A stretch of DNA of 64,000 bases, taken from assembly GCF_026627445.1 (NCBI RefSeq), contig NZ_JAPNLJ010000025.1, positions 1 to 64,000 of the forward strand. The letters run 5' to 3'. Under the pieces are notes generated by a model. The model ran no database searches and had not been told where the DNA came from. It saw nothing but the letters and a program-made list of their open reading frames with translations. Source of the stretch: Streptomyces sp. H27-H1. GTDB lineage: Bacteria > Actinomycetota > Actinomycetes > Streptomycetales > Streptomycetaceae. Positions 25,073-32,355 of this stretch are shown piece after piece (the stretch's first letter is position 1; the number at the start of each line of letters is the position of its first letter). The position numbers were made by a program, and so were the translations under genes.

Positions 25073-25319
25073 GTGGCGTCTACGCCCCCGGCCAGCATGT
25101 TCGAATAATTGACCCCGTGTACGTTCACGCCCGTGAAATATTGTGAGGTGGGTCACAATGGGGCAACCTTTCGAGTCTCCGACCAGTGGCTTTCACGTAC
25201 CGCACATGCGCGGGGCCGTAGGCGGACTGTTCGAACGTTGCCTAACACGTACATTGGCCTATTAGACAGGTGAGCGGCTACTCATCTGCACGCGATCATC
25301 ACGCGAGGGATTAAGACAT
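25073..25319 (+). promoter_or_regulatory. Promoter region of recombinase-like gene, with Crp-like palindrome at 25141-25158
   Basis: This is a lower-GC, non-coding segment upstream of 25320. TTGTGAGGTGGGTCACAA (25141-25158) is an inverted repeat of the TGTGA-N6-TCACA type. A smaller palindrome TTCACGCCCGTGAA lies at 25124-25137. Confidence 0.5.
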
Positions 25320-26261
25320 ATGGGACGGCTGTCCGGCTATGCCAACGGCGGGGGCCTCAACTCCCGCGAGGCAGCGTTCCTCCGGCGGGCGGCTTCCAGA
25401 CTCTTCGTGACCGACCCGCAGGAGTCTGCAAACGCCGTTGCGAACTGGCTGAACGACGAAGGGCACCGCACTGTGCGCGGCGGCCTGTGGCGCGGAGAGA
25501 CACTCCTTCGGACGCTCACGAACCCGAAGATGGCAGGCCTCGACGCGAACGGGGAACCGCTCGAGGGCTTCGGAGAAACCGTCCTGACACCGGCCGAGTA
25601 CAGCAAACTGAAGCAGAACCGCCTGGAACGGACTTCCGCTGCGCCTCCTCGCGAGGCGTTCGAGTATCTGCTGACTCAGGGGATCGCAGACTGCGATGAG
25701 TGCGGCTACGACGTGTCCGGCTCGAGAGTCAACGCCGACGCGGGTCCGGGATACCGATGCCTGCCCCCCACCCAGACGCGTAAGTCCTGCGGCAAGGTCC
25801 GCATGAACGCAGACCGTCTGGAGCCGGCCGTGGCTGAGCAGGTCCTCGCAGATCTCCTGCGCCCAGGAGTCCACGAGAAGCTGTTGCAGCTCCAGAAGGA
25901 CGCTGCCGAGGAAGTCGAGCGGCTGCGCACCCACATCGAGGGTGCGGAGGATCGCTTCGCAGTCCTCAAGTCCATGCGGAAGTCCATGATCCTTGATGCA
26001 TACAAGGCGGCGGAGAAAGCCACCAAGGACGACCTGAAGGCCTGCCGGACGCGCGTCCGCTTCCTTGAGCAGATCGCCGGCGTCCCCCTTGCCGACGTAC
26101 ACGACATCGTGGCCTGGTGGATGTCTGCGCCTCGCGCCTCCCAGCGTGGTCTGGTGCTGCTGGCTGTGACGAAGGTCCACATCAAGGCATCTGGTGGCGG
26201 TCGAGGACACGATCCGCACGGCCGCATCCGGATCGACTGGAGAGCCTCGCTGCCCGTCTAG
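25320..26261 (+). CDS. Large-serine-recombinase-like protein lacking the catalytic domain
   Basis: The 313-residue protein starts directly in the recombinase domain: ANAVANWLNDEGHRTVRGGL, then TLLRTLTNPKMAGLD. A zinc ribbon follows with Cys125, Cys128, Cys147 and Cys157 (CDEC...C...C), then a long coiled coil (about 190-250). The resolvase N-terminal domain with the nucleophilic Ser is absent and no upstream frame encodes it. The stop codon TAG is half target DNA and half IS630 sequence (the element starts at 26261), so the natural C-terminus may be lost. It could be a DNA-binding directionality factor or a decayed integrase. Confidence 0.75.
   Translation: MGRLSGYANGGGLNSREAAFLRRAASRLFVTDPQESANAVANWLNDEGHRTVRGGLWRGETLLRTLTNPKMAGLDANGEPLEGFGETVLTPAEYSKLKQNRLERTSAAPPREAFEYLLTQGIADCDECGYDVSGSRVNADAGPGYRCLPPTQTRKSCGKVRMNADRLEPAVAEQVLADLLRPGVHEKLLQLQKDAAEEVERLRTHIEGAEDRFAVLKSMRKSMILDAYKAAEKATKDDLKACRTRVRFLEQIAGVPLADVHDIVAWWMSAPRASQRGLVLLAVTKVHIKASGGGRGHDPHGRIRIDWRASLPV
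26243..26260 (+). repeat. 18-bp IS630-flanking repeat, copy 1
   Basis: AGCCTCGCTGCCCGTCTA precedes the IS630 fragment. Its exact reverse complement follows the intact IS630 copy at 31699-31716. In both places the sequence abuts the transposase-C-terminal end of the IS. Confidence 0.85.
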
Positions 26262-26388
26262 TGCCGGATCAGGCAACGTTTGCCCTGTCGACGACGGCGC
26301 GTAGGCGCTGGTCGTCGGCGTGGCGGTTACGCCAGATGATGTAGCGGCGGATCATGCTGCCCTGTTCCTTGTGGGTGGTGTGGTCGGT
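26261..26388 (-). pseudogene. IS630 right-end fragment (transposase C-terminus)
   Basis: 128 bp essentially identical to the reverse complement of the right end of the intact element at 30467-31698, encoding the C-terminal DHTTHKEQGSMIRRYIIWRN region. Homology stops abruptly at 26388, where another transposase tail begins. Confidence 0.85.
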
Positions 26389-26482
26389 CCACCGCGCCGC
26401 CGCCCTCAACCTCCGCCGACTCATCAACCTCGGACTCACCCGGACCAGCACCACCTGGCGTCTCACCCCGGCAACCGCATAA
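26389..26482 (+). pseudogene. IS5/IS1182-type transposase, C-terminal scrap
   Basis: The frame ending at TAA 26480-26482 reads HRAAALNLRRLINLGLTRTS followed by TTWRL. This is a typical last segment of DDE_Tnp_1 transposases. Nothing else of the element remains. Confidence 0.55.
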
Positions 26483-26486
26483 GCAA

Positions 26487-26517
26487 GGGGCCGCCCGGCC
26501 TCCGGCCGGACAGCCCC
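26487..26517 (-). terminator. Hairpin downstream of DUF1206 gene
   Basis: GGGGCCGCCCGGCC and GGCCGGACAGCCCC form an imperfect 14-bp stem with a short loop. It lies 24 bp past the stop of the leftward membrane-protein gene. Confidence 0.6.
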
Positions 26518-26540
26518 ACAACAAGATTTTCAGCAGCCTT

Positions 26541-27452
26541 CTAGGGCGCACTTGGGCGCGTCTCCGAGCCCGGGGCCTCGGCCGGCTGCTCTGCCGAGGC
26601 GCCGTGCTCAGGAGCTTTGCGCCAGCGGGCTTCGCAGAACGAATAGAGGCCGAACACCAGGAGGCCCACCGCCGCGGCGATCAGCAGCACGGGTCCGGCG
26701 GGTGTGGCGGCGAACGACCGCAGCGTCTCGTCCATGCCCTTGGCCCGGCCGGGATCGAACTGCACGGCGGCCAGGAGGACGAACAGCCCGGCCACCGCCG
26801 CGACCACGCCGCACGCCACGCCGCCGACGATGCCCAGCCCCGCGACGATGCGCCGCGTCGTCGGGCTCATCTCGTCCGTTCGGAGATTCTCCTCGAACTT
26901 CCGCATCAGGCTCCGGACCACGATTACCACGCCCACGACGACCAGGACGGCCCCGAACACACCGACGAAGACCCGCCCGAGAGGCAAGTTCAGCACCTTC
27001 GCGGTGTAATCCTTCGACGTCTCATCGCCGGGCCGGCCCCCGGCGGACCCGCCGACCAGGGCGGTCTGGACCACACCGATACAGATCACGGTGTAGAACA
27101 CCGCCAGCCCCAGAGAGCCCAGGCGCCGGGTCCACTTGTCCCCGCCCGTCACCGCCTGCCCGAATGCGGCCTCGGACAGCCGCCACAGCGCCATCGCCGC
27201 CAGCCCCACCACCAGCGCCCACAGCAGCACCCGGCCGAACGGCTGCTCACCGATGGTCCGCACCGCACCGGACCGGTCGGCCTCCTTGCCACTGTCGCCG
27301 CCGAAACCCATCTGCACGGCCAGCAGCCCCACCAGTACGTAGATCACACCCCGCGCGGAAAGTCCGACCCTGGACAGGACCTCCATGGCGCGGCTGTTGG
27401 ACATACGCCGCCCCTGGGATCTGGCGTGGGCGGCATCCTTCTTGATGGCCAT
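26541..27452 (-). CDS. DUF1206-family membrane protein
   Basis: This is an integral membrane protein of about 303 aa with six hydrophobic segments arranged as three repeats of a pair (LSRVGLSARGVIYVLVGLLA, LGSLGLAVFYTVICIGVVQT, IVAGLGIVGGVACGVVAAVA), the pattern of DUF1206. ATG 27452 lies 8 nt after GGAGG. The role is unknown; members often sit near stress genes, as here beside a CsbD-like gene transcribed in the same direction. Confidence 0.85.
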   Translation of the reverse strand: MAIKKDAAHARSQGRRMSNSRAMEVLSRVGLSARGVIYVLVGLLAVQMGFGGDSGKEADRSGAVRTIGEQPFGRVLLWALVVGLAAMALWRLSEAAFGQAVTGGDKWTRRLGSLGLAVFYTVICIGVVQTALVGGSAGGRPGDETSKDYTAKVLNLPLGRVFVGVFGAVLVVVGVVIVVRSLMRKFEENLRTDEMSPTTRRIVAGLGIVGGVACGVVAAVAGLFVLLAAVQFDPGRAKGMDETLRSFAATPAGPVLLIAAAVGLLVFGLYSFCEARWRKAPEHGASAEQPAEAPGSETRPSAP

Positions 27453-27502
27453 ACGTGGCACCTCCGGGCCCTTCCGTGAGGACGGCAGGGCGGGCGCAGT
27501 GG

Positions 27503-27676
27503 TCAGTGCTTGAAGGCGTCCTTGATCTTCGCCCCGGCCTGCTTGGCGTTGCCCTTGAACTGGTCACCGCGGCCTTCGGCCCGCAGGTGCCAGCTACCGG
27601 TGACACGGCCTACGGTCTTCTTGGCGCCGCCCTTGACCGCTTCGGCCTTGTGCCCGATCTTCTTGCCGATACTCAT
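27503..27676 (-). CDS. CsbD-like general stress protein
   Basis: This 57-residue basic, helical protein reads MSIGKKIGHKAEAVKGGAKK, then GDQFKGNAKQAGAKIKDAFK. This is the CsbD composition and repeat style (Lys/Ala/Gly-rich, KG.AKQ). CsbD-like proteins are induced by general stress in Gram-positive bacteria; their mechanism is unknown. It lies 51 bp upstream of the DUF1206 start on the same strand. Confidence 0.85.
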   Translation of the reverse strand: MSIGKKIGHKAEAVKGGAKKTVGRVTGSWHLRAEGRGDQFKGNAKQAGAKIKDAFKH

Positions 27677-27715
27677 CGGTGGCCACCCTTCGTAAGTGCG
27701 CCGGCATGTGGAGAC

Positions 27716-28159
27716 CTACCGGGGCTCCGATCGGTGCTTGAACGGGTTGAACCCCCTCCGGCGCTCTCCGCCCGGGTTGGACTCTCGCCCACCCGTCGCC
27801 TGTGGGCGGGCGATGCCACGCTGGTCCACGACGTCGGCACGGTCGTTGCCGGCAGCGGCTGTCCCCCGACGCGACGTGTCGCCTTCGGGGCCGGCGCTGT
27901 GGCCGCGGCGAGAGGTGCGGCGGGCACCGGCCAGGAGGAGGCTCAGCCCGAGCAGCGCCACGGCCCCGACGGCGATGCCGTAGAGGAAGAGGGTGCCGGT
28001 GGAGCCGGTGACCTCGTAGTCGAATACGGAGAATCCGCCGGTCAGCTCGTGGGCGCTGCCGTCGTTGGTAACGACGCCGGCCACACCGACGACCAGAGCG
28101 GCGATCAGGAGGACGAGTCCGAGGATGACGAGCATGGCGCGCTCCAGAGGTCTGCTCAC
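27716..28159 (-). CDS. Two-TM hypothetical membrane protein with basic tail
   Basis: This 147-residue protein (GTG 28159, preceded by GGAGAG) has two membrane segments (MLVILGLVLLIAALVVGVAG and LFLYGIAVGAVALLGLSLLL) separated by about 25 extracytoplasmic residues. A long Arg/Gly-rich cytoplasmic tail ends NPFKHRSEPR. No family is recognised. It forms a leftward run with csbD-like and DUF1206 genes. Confidence 0.65.
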   Translation of the reverse strand: MSRPLERAMLVILGLVLLIAALVVGVAGVVTNDGSAHELTGGFSVFDYEVTGSTGTLFLYGIAVGAVALLGLSLLLAGARRTSRRGHSAGPEGDTSRRGTAAAGNDRADVVDQRGIARPQATGGRESNPGGERRRGFNPFKHRSEPR

Positions 28160-28262
28160 TGTCTCTCCACGGTAGGACTGTCCTGCCCGGGAAGCCACCA
28201 GCAGAGGGCAGATCTACCCTGGGAACAGGGGCTTTGCATCACCCGTGAGATCGGCGGACATC

Positions 28263-28418
28263 ATGATCGTCCTCGGAATCATCCTGCTGGTCGTCGGCTA
28301 CGTGGCCGGCATCGCCATCCTGTGGACCATCGGGATCATCCTGGTCGTCATCGGCATCATCCTGTGGATCCTCGGATCCGTCGGACACAAGGTCGGCGGA
28401 CGACGGCACTACTGGTAG
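28263..28418 (+). CDS. DUF6131-like small membrane protein
   Basis: This 51-residue protein has two hydrophobic stretches (MIVLGIILLVVGYVAGIAIL and GIILVVIGIILWILGSVG) and ends GGRRHYW. The pattern is characteristic of a short Streptomyces membrane protein family (DUF6131). Function unknown. Confidence 0.75.
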   Translation: MIVLGIILLVVGYVAGIAILWTIGIILVVIGIILWILGSVGHKVGGRRHYW

Positions 28419-28554
28419 CCGCCCCTGACCCCGCGCGGGGAACCACTCCCGTTCCCGCACGACCCCGACCTCGACGCCGAGGACGCGTACATCACGGCCG
28501 CCACGCCCCTGCCGCGCATCCGGCACGCACACCCGCGAACCGAGGCATCACACT

Positions 28555-28725
28555 ATGACCCTCTTCTACCTCCTGCTGATCGCAGCGATCGTTCTGATCG
28601 TCGTCGGTGCGACCGTCGAAGGCATGCTGTACCTGACCTCTGCCGGCGTACTCCTCCTCATCGCCGACGTGCTGTACCTCGCAGGGCGCTCCATGTGGCG
28701 CACCACTCACCGCCCGGCCCATTGA
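28555..28725 (+). CDS. Small hydrophobic membrane protein
   Basis: This 56-residue ORF (ATG 28555) is mostly hydrophobic (MTLFYLLLIAAIVLIVVGAT, LYLTSAGVLLLIADVLYLAG) with a basic C-terminus. It resembles other two-helix Streptomyces membrane peptides and follows the DUF6131-like gene on the same strand. Confidence 0.55.
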   Translation: MTLFYLLLIAAIVLIVVGATVEGMLYLTSAGVLLLIADVLYLAGRSMWRTTHRPAH

Positions 28726-28936
28726 CCCGCCTGGCACTACCGTGTCCGCCACCGTTCCCCCGTCCTCGGTCCGTTGTCCTGCACGCGCCGAACCGCCACC
28801 ACTCGCCCAATAGTGCATTTCGGGTGATATGTGAAATTCTGGAATGTGGCACACCAAGGGACGGCACCCGCGGCGGTGACGCTCGTACGCCCCGGTTCTG
28901 GCTGCCTGTGTGAGCTGTCAACGAGTGGAGGATGCG

Positions 28937-29488
28937 ATGTGGACCATCGTCATCATCGTGGCCGCCGTGGTGGTCTTGGCCGCCGTCGCGCTGACCATGC
29001 GGACCATGACCCGGCGCCGGCACCTGCGGGAGCAGTTCGGTCCCGAATACGAGCGCACGGTCGAGGCGGGGCAGAGCCGCGGAGCGGCCGAGCGCGACCT
29101 CAAGGAGAGGGAGGAGCGGCATGAGGCGCTGGAGATCAGGCCGCTGCCCTCCACCGTCCGAGACCGGTACGCCCGGGACTGGGCCAGCGTGCAAGAGCAC
29201 TTCGTCGACAGCCCCGACCAGGCCGTGGGTGAAGCGGACCGGCTCGTGACCACGCTCATGAGCGAGCGCGGCTACCCGACCGAGAATTACGAGCAGCAGA
29301 AGCGGGACCTCTCGGTCGAACACTCCCGGACCCTGGACCACTACCGCATCGCCCATGAGATCAAGGGGCGGGCCGGCGGCAGGGACACCACGACGGAAGA
29401 ACTCCGGGGCGCCATGGTCCACTACCGGGCGCTGTTCGAGGAACTGCTGAAAGACGACACCGCTTCGCCGGATGAAGAACGCCGCTGA
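28937..29488 (+). CDS. Membrane-anchored hypothetical protein with a helical domain shared with the next gene
   Basis: The ATG at 28937 follows GGAGG. One N-terminal membrane segment (TIVIIVAAVVVLAAVALTM), a basic stop-transfer (RTMTRRRHLREQF) and a charged helical domain make up 183 aa. The part DWASVQEHFVDSPDQAVGEA to GAMVHYRALFEELLKD is clearly related to the C-terminal half of the downstream protein. It resembles a common Streptomyces secreted/membrane protein of unknown role. Confidence 0.7.
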   Translation: MWTIVIIVAAVVVLAAVALTMRTMTRRRHLREQFGPEYERTVEAGQSRGAAERDLKEREERHEALEIRPLPSTVRDRYARDWASVQEHFVDSPDQAVGEADRLVTTLMSERGYPTENYEQQKRDLSVEHSRTLDHYRIAHEIKGRAGGRDTTTEELRGAMVHYRALFEELLKDDTASPDEERR

Positions 29489-29537
29489 ATGCCCGGCAGC
29501 CGCAAGCGGCCGTTCGCCACCATGGAGGTGAAGGGAC

Positions 29538-30047
29538 ATGCAGAGAGAAGGACCATACGGGCGCGACGACGAGTACGCCGAGCCCGCCGGAGAGACGCTG
29601 TCCACTGAGGACATCGCCCGCCCCCAGACAGAAGCATCTGAGCAGGCCGCAGACGACGATCTGACGGCAGCCCCCGAAGACGAGGGGGCAGCACCCAGGA
29701 CCAGAATCACGGACGAGGCCGGGGGCGAGCCGGACGCTGTGCCCGGCGAACGGGACGAGGCAACGCAGGAACCCGAAACCGCCCCGCTCCTCGGGGCCCA
29801 GGAGGCAGAAGGCCTCCGTACCCGGTGGCAGCAGATCCAGCAGGGATTCGTCGACGACCCAAAGCAGTCGGTGCTCGCGGCAGACGGGCTCGTCGCCGAG
29901 GTCATGCAGCTGCTCGCGACGACATTCGCCGACCATAAGCAGGGACTCGAAGGCCAGTGGCACCGCGGCGAGGAAGTCGCCACCGAGGACCTGCGCCTGG
30001 CACTGCGCCAGTACCGATCCTTCTTCGACCGCCTGCTCAGCACCTGA
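29538..30047 (+). CDS. Acidic hypothetical protein, paralogous domain to upstream neighbour
   Basis: The first 95 residues are acidic and low-complexity (TEASEQAADDDLTAAPEDEG). The last 75 (RWQQIQQGFVDDPKQSVLAA, TEDLRLALRQYRSFFDRLLS) match the C-terminal domain of the preceding gene in order and spacing. No membrane segment is present, so this may be the soluble partner of a membrane-bound paralogue. GGAGG precedes the ATG. Confidence 0.7.
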   Translation: MQREGPYGRDDEYAEPAGETLSTEDIARPQTEASEQAADDDLTAAPEDEGAAPRTRITDEAGGEPDAVPGERDEATQEPETAPLLGAQEAEGLRTRWQQIQQGFVDDPKQSVLAADGLVAEVMQLLATTFADHKQGLEGQWHRGEEVATEDLRLALRQYRSFFDRLLST

Positions 30048-30094
30048 CCACCGGCCCGAACCCGCGACGAATACCCGGCGGTTCGCAACAAAGC

Positions 30095-30149
30095 ACCGGC
30101 CGGTGTCTCCCGCACGCAAAGAGGATCGTGTGGGGAGGCACCGGCCGGT
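30095..30149. terminator. Bidirectional terminator-like hairpin
   Basis: ACCGGCCGGTGTCTCCC pairs with GGGAGGCACCGGCCGGT, one mismatch, 17-bp stem with a 21-nt loop. It lies between two convergent genes. Confidence 0.7.
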
Positions 30150-30164
30150 ACAGGTGCAGGGCCG

Positions 30165-30353
30165 TCACATGGGGTCGACGTCCCCGAGGCCCCGCTCGCT
30201 CTCCTTCTTGCTCTGATCCAAGATCCGGCGGGCCTTGTCCTTCAGCCGCTGTCGCTCCGCGGGGTCGGTGGCACGCTCCGCAGCCTGCTCCATTTCCTGC
30301 GCCTTGGCCCGCATCTGCTGGGCACGGCTGCCGGACTCGCCTGCAACGCTCAT
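30165..30353 (-). CDS. DUF6381-like small helical protein
   Basis: This 62-residue, highly charged helical protein contains SGSRAQQMRAKAQEMEQAAE and TDPAERQRLKDKARRILDQS. The ATG at 30353 has AGGAG 5 nt upstream. This matches a frequent Streptomyces small protein (DUF6381) of unknown function. Confidence 0.75.
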   Translation of the reverse strand: MSVAGESGSRAQQMRAKAQEMEQAAERATDPAERQRLKDKARRILDQSKKESERGLGDVDPM

Positions 30354-30466
30354 GATCACTCCTGGGATCTGGGGGAGAGCGGATGCCACCAGCGAAACAG
30401 CGCCCCCACTCCCGCGCATCCCGAACGGTCACCCACCGCTATCCCCGCAGCACAGGCCAGGTGCTA

Positions 30467-31698
30467 GTGCCGGATCAGGCAACGTTTGCCCTGTTGTGAT
30501 GTGACGCGCCGTTCGGGTGGCTATGCCGGGCGGCGCGTGATCGTCATCCTGTCCGGGTGGCGGAACGAGTACGTGTACGCGAGATCGATGATGACGAGGG
30601 TCGGCGGCTGCTGCGGATCATCCGCAGGGGCACCGGATCGGTGGTGACCTGGCGGCGGGCCCAGATGGTCCTGCTGTCAGCGCAGGGAATGCCGGCGGCG
30701 AAGATCGCCGAGGTGTCCTTCACCAGCGACGACCGGGTCCGGGATGTGATCCACAACTTCAACGCCGACGGCTTTGCCTCCCTGTATCCGAAGTACTCCG
30801 GCGACCGGCCGAAGACCTTCACGCTGCCCGAACGGCGCGAGATCAAGAAGATCGCCAAGTCCAAGCCGACCGAACACGACCTGCCGTTCTCGACCTGGAG
30901 CCTGACCAAGCTGGCAGACTTCCTGGTCGCCGAGGGGGTGGTCGACGACATCAGCCACGAGGGCCTTCGCATCCTGCTCCGCGAGGAAGGCGTCTCCTTT
31001 CAACGCCTGAAGACCTGGAAGACCTCCCGCGACCCCGACTACGCGGCCAAGAAGGCGAGGGTGGAGCACCTCTACGCGATCGCCGACGGCGAGGTCATAC
31101 CCGAGGACGGCGAGCCCGAAGTCGTCTTCTGCATGGACGAGTTCGGACCACTCAACCTGATGCCCCACCCCGGGAAGCAGTGGGCCGAACGCGGCGGCAA
31201 ACACAAGGACCCCGACCGCGAGCCCCGCCGTCGGCGCCGGGCGACCTACAACCGCTACGACGGAGTACGTCACCTGTTCGCCGCCTACGACCTGGCCAGG
31301 GACAAGCTCTACGGCCACATCAAGAAGACCAAGAAGCGCACCCAGTTCCTGGAGTTCTGCCGCTACCTGCGCACGCTCTACCCCGCCGCAGGGCGCATCG
31401 CGATCGTCTGTGACAACTTCGCCCCGCACCTGACCACCAAGAGGTGCCAGCGAGTCGGCGACTGGGCCGCCGCGAACAACGTCGAGATCGCCTACACCCC
31501 GACCAACAGCTCCTGGCTGAACCGCATCGAGGCCCAGTTCACCGCCCTGCGGTACTTCACCCTCGACGGCACCGACCACACCACCCACAAGGAACAGGGC
31601 AGCATGATCCGCCGCTACATCATCTGGCGTAACCGCCACGCCGACGACCAGCGCCTACGCGCCGTCGTCGACAGGGCAAACGTTGCCTGATCCGGCAC
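30467..31698 (+). mobile_element. Intact IS630-family insertion sequence
   Basis: This is a 1232-bp element with 28-bp perfect terminal inverted repeats (GTGCCGGATCAGG...), flanked by TA on both sides (30465-30466 and 31699-31700), as expected for IS630. It contains one full transposase gene. A 128-bp right-end fragment of the same IS lies at 26261-26388. Confidence 0.92.
30557..31690 (+). CDS. IS630-family transposase
   Basis: This is a 377-residue DDE transposase. The N-terminal HTH (DEGRRLLRIIRRGTGSVVTW, AQMVLLSAQGMPAAKIAEVS) is followed by the catalytic triad: Asp in VVFCMDEFGPLNL, Asp in RIAIVCDNFAPHL, Glu in NSSWLNRIEAQFTALRY. All three are present and the frame is open from the GTG start to TGA 31690, so the element is likely active. 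Confidence 0.92.
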   Translation: MAERVRVREIDDDEGRRLLRIIRRGTGSVVTWRRAQMVLLSAQGMPAAKIAEVSFTSDDRVRDVIHNFNADGFASLYPKYSGDRPKTFTLPERREIKKIAKSKPTEHDLPFSTWSLTKLADFLVAEGVVDDISHEGLRILLREEGVSFQRLKTWKTSRDPDYAAKKARVEHLYAIADGEVIPEDGEPEVVFCMDEFGPLNLMPHPGKQWAERGGKHKDPDREPRRRRRATYNRYDGVRHLFAAYDLARDKLYGHIKKTKKRTQFLEFCRYLRTLYPAAGRIAIVCDNFAPHLTTKRCQRVGDWAAANNVEIAYTPTNSSWLNRIEAQFTALRYFTLDGTDHTTHKEQGSMIRRYIIWRNRHADDQRLRAVVDRANVA

Positions 31699-31716
31699 TA
31701 GACGGGCAGCGAGGCT
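31699..31716 (-). repeat. 18-bp IS630-flanking repeat, copy 2 (inverted)
   Basis: This is the exact reverse complement of 26243-26260, adjoining the right end of the intact IS630. Sequence similarity ends after 18 bp. Confidence 0.85.
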
Positions 31717-31752
31717 GGCTCGGCCACAGCGGTACGCGCCGGAGCCCCTGCG

Positions 31753-32355
31753 TCAGCGCAGCCACATGAATACGGCGGCCGCGATTCCAGCTCCCGCGGC
31801 GGCGCCTGCAACGACCTGGGCGAAAGTGTGCGCGGAGAGCACGAGGCGGCTCCAGCCGATTATCGCCACGAGCGGCACGGCGGCTAGAGCCCACCACCCG
31901 AACGCGAGCGAGGCCACTGCCACGGCCCCGGCAGGCACAGCTGTGTGGAACGAGATCTTCCAGACGGTGGTCACAAGCAGGAACACGGCCAGGGCCGCCA
32001 TCATGGCGGCAACCAGGGCCAGCAGTTCACGCGGGGCGTCGAAGGCAACCATCACGGTGATGCCAGCTCCCACGGAGACCATGATCCCGGGGATGACCAG
32101 AAGCCTGTCCTGCCTCCGCCGGACGTGACGGTCCCCCCACAGCTTGCGGCGTTCACCCCACTTGATCCACAGAATCGGAAGAACACCGGAGAAGATTCCA
32201 GCGACGACGCCCCAAGCCACCCCAGACCAACCTGCCGCATGCCAGCCCACCGCCAGGGTGATCACAAGCAGCCAGTTCTTCGGTTCGAGAGCATCAGTGA
32301 CCCATTGGGCCACCACCGTGCGGGTGCTGGGCTCGGTAAGGGTCGGTGTGGTCAT
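31753..32355 (-). CDS. PAP2-like membrane phosphatase-family protein
   Basis: This 200-residue membrane protein has about five hydrophobic segments. PAP2-like motifs are degenerate: KISFHTAVPAGAV replaces PSGH and SRLVLSAHTFAQVVAG corresponds to SRx5Hx3D, with Gln-Val at the last position. The RRRQDRLL stretch may stand for the first basic motif. It could be an inactive lipid-phosphate-phosphatase relative. The start overlaps the stop of the upstream MAB_1171c-type gene by 4 bp (ATGA), so the two are translationally coupled. Confidence 0.72.
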   Translation of the reverse strand: MTTPTLTEPSTRTVVAQWVTDALEPKNWLLVITLAVGWHAAGWSGVAWGVVAGIFSGVLPILWIKWGERRKLWGDRHVRRRQDRLLVIPGIMVSVGAGITVMVAFDAPRELLALVAAMMAALAVFLLVTTVWKISFHTAVPAGAVAVASLAFGWWALAAVPLVAIIGWSRLVLSAHTFAQVVAGAAAGAGIAAAVFMWLR

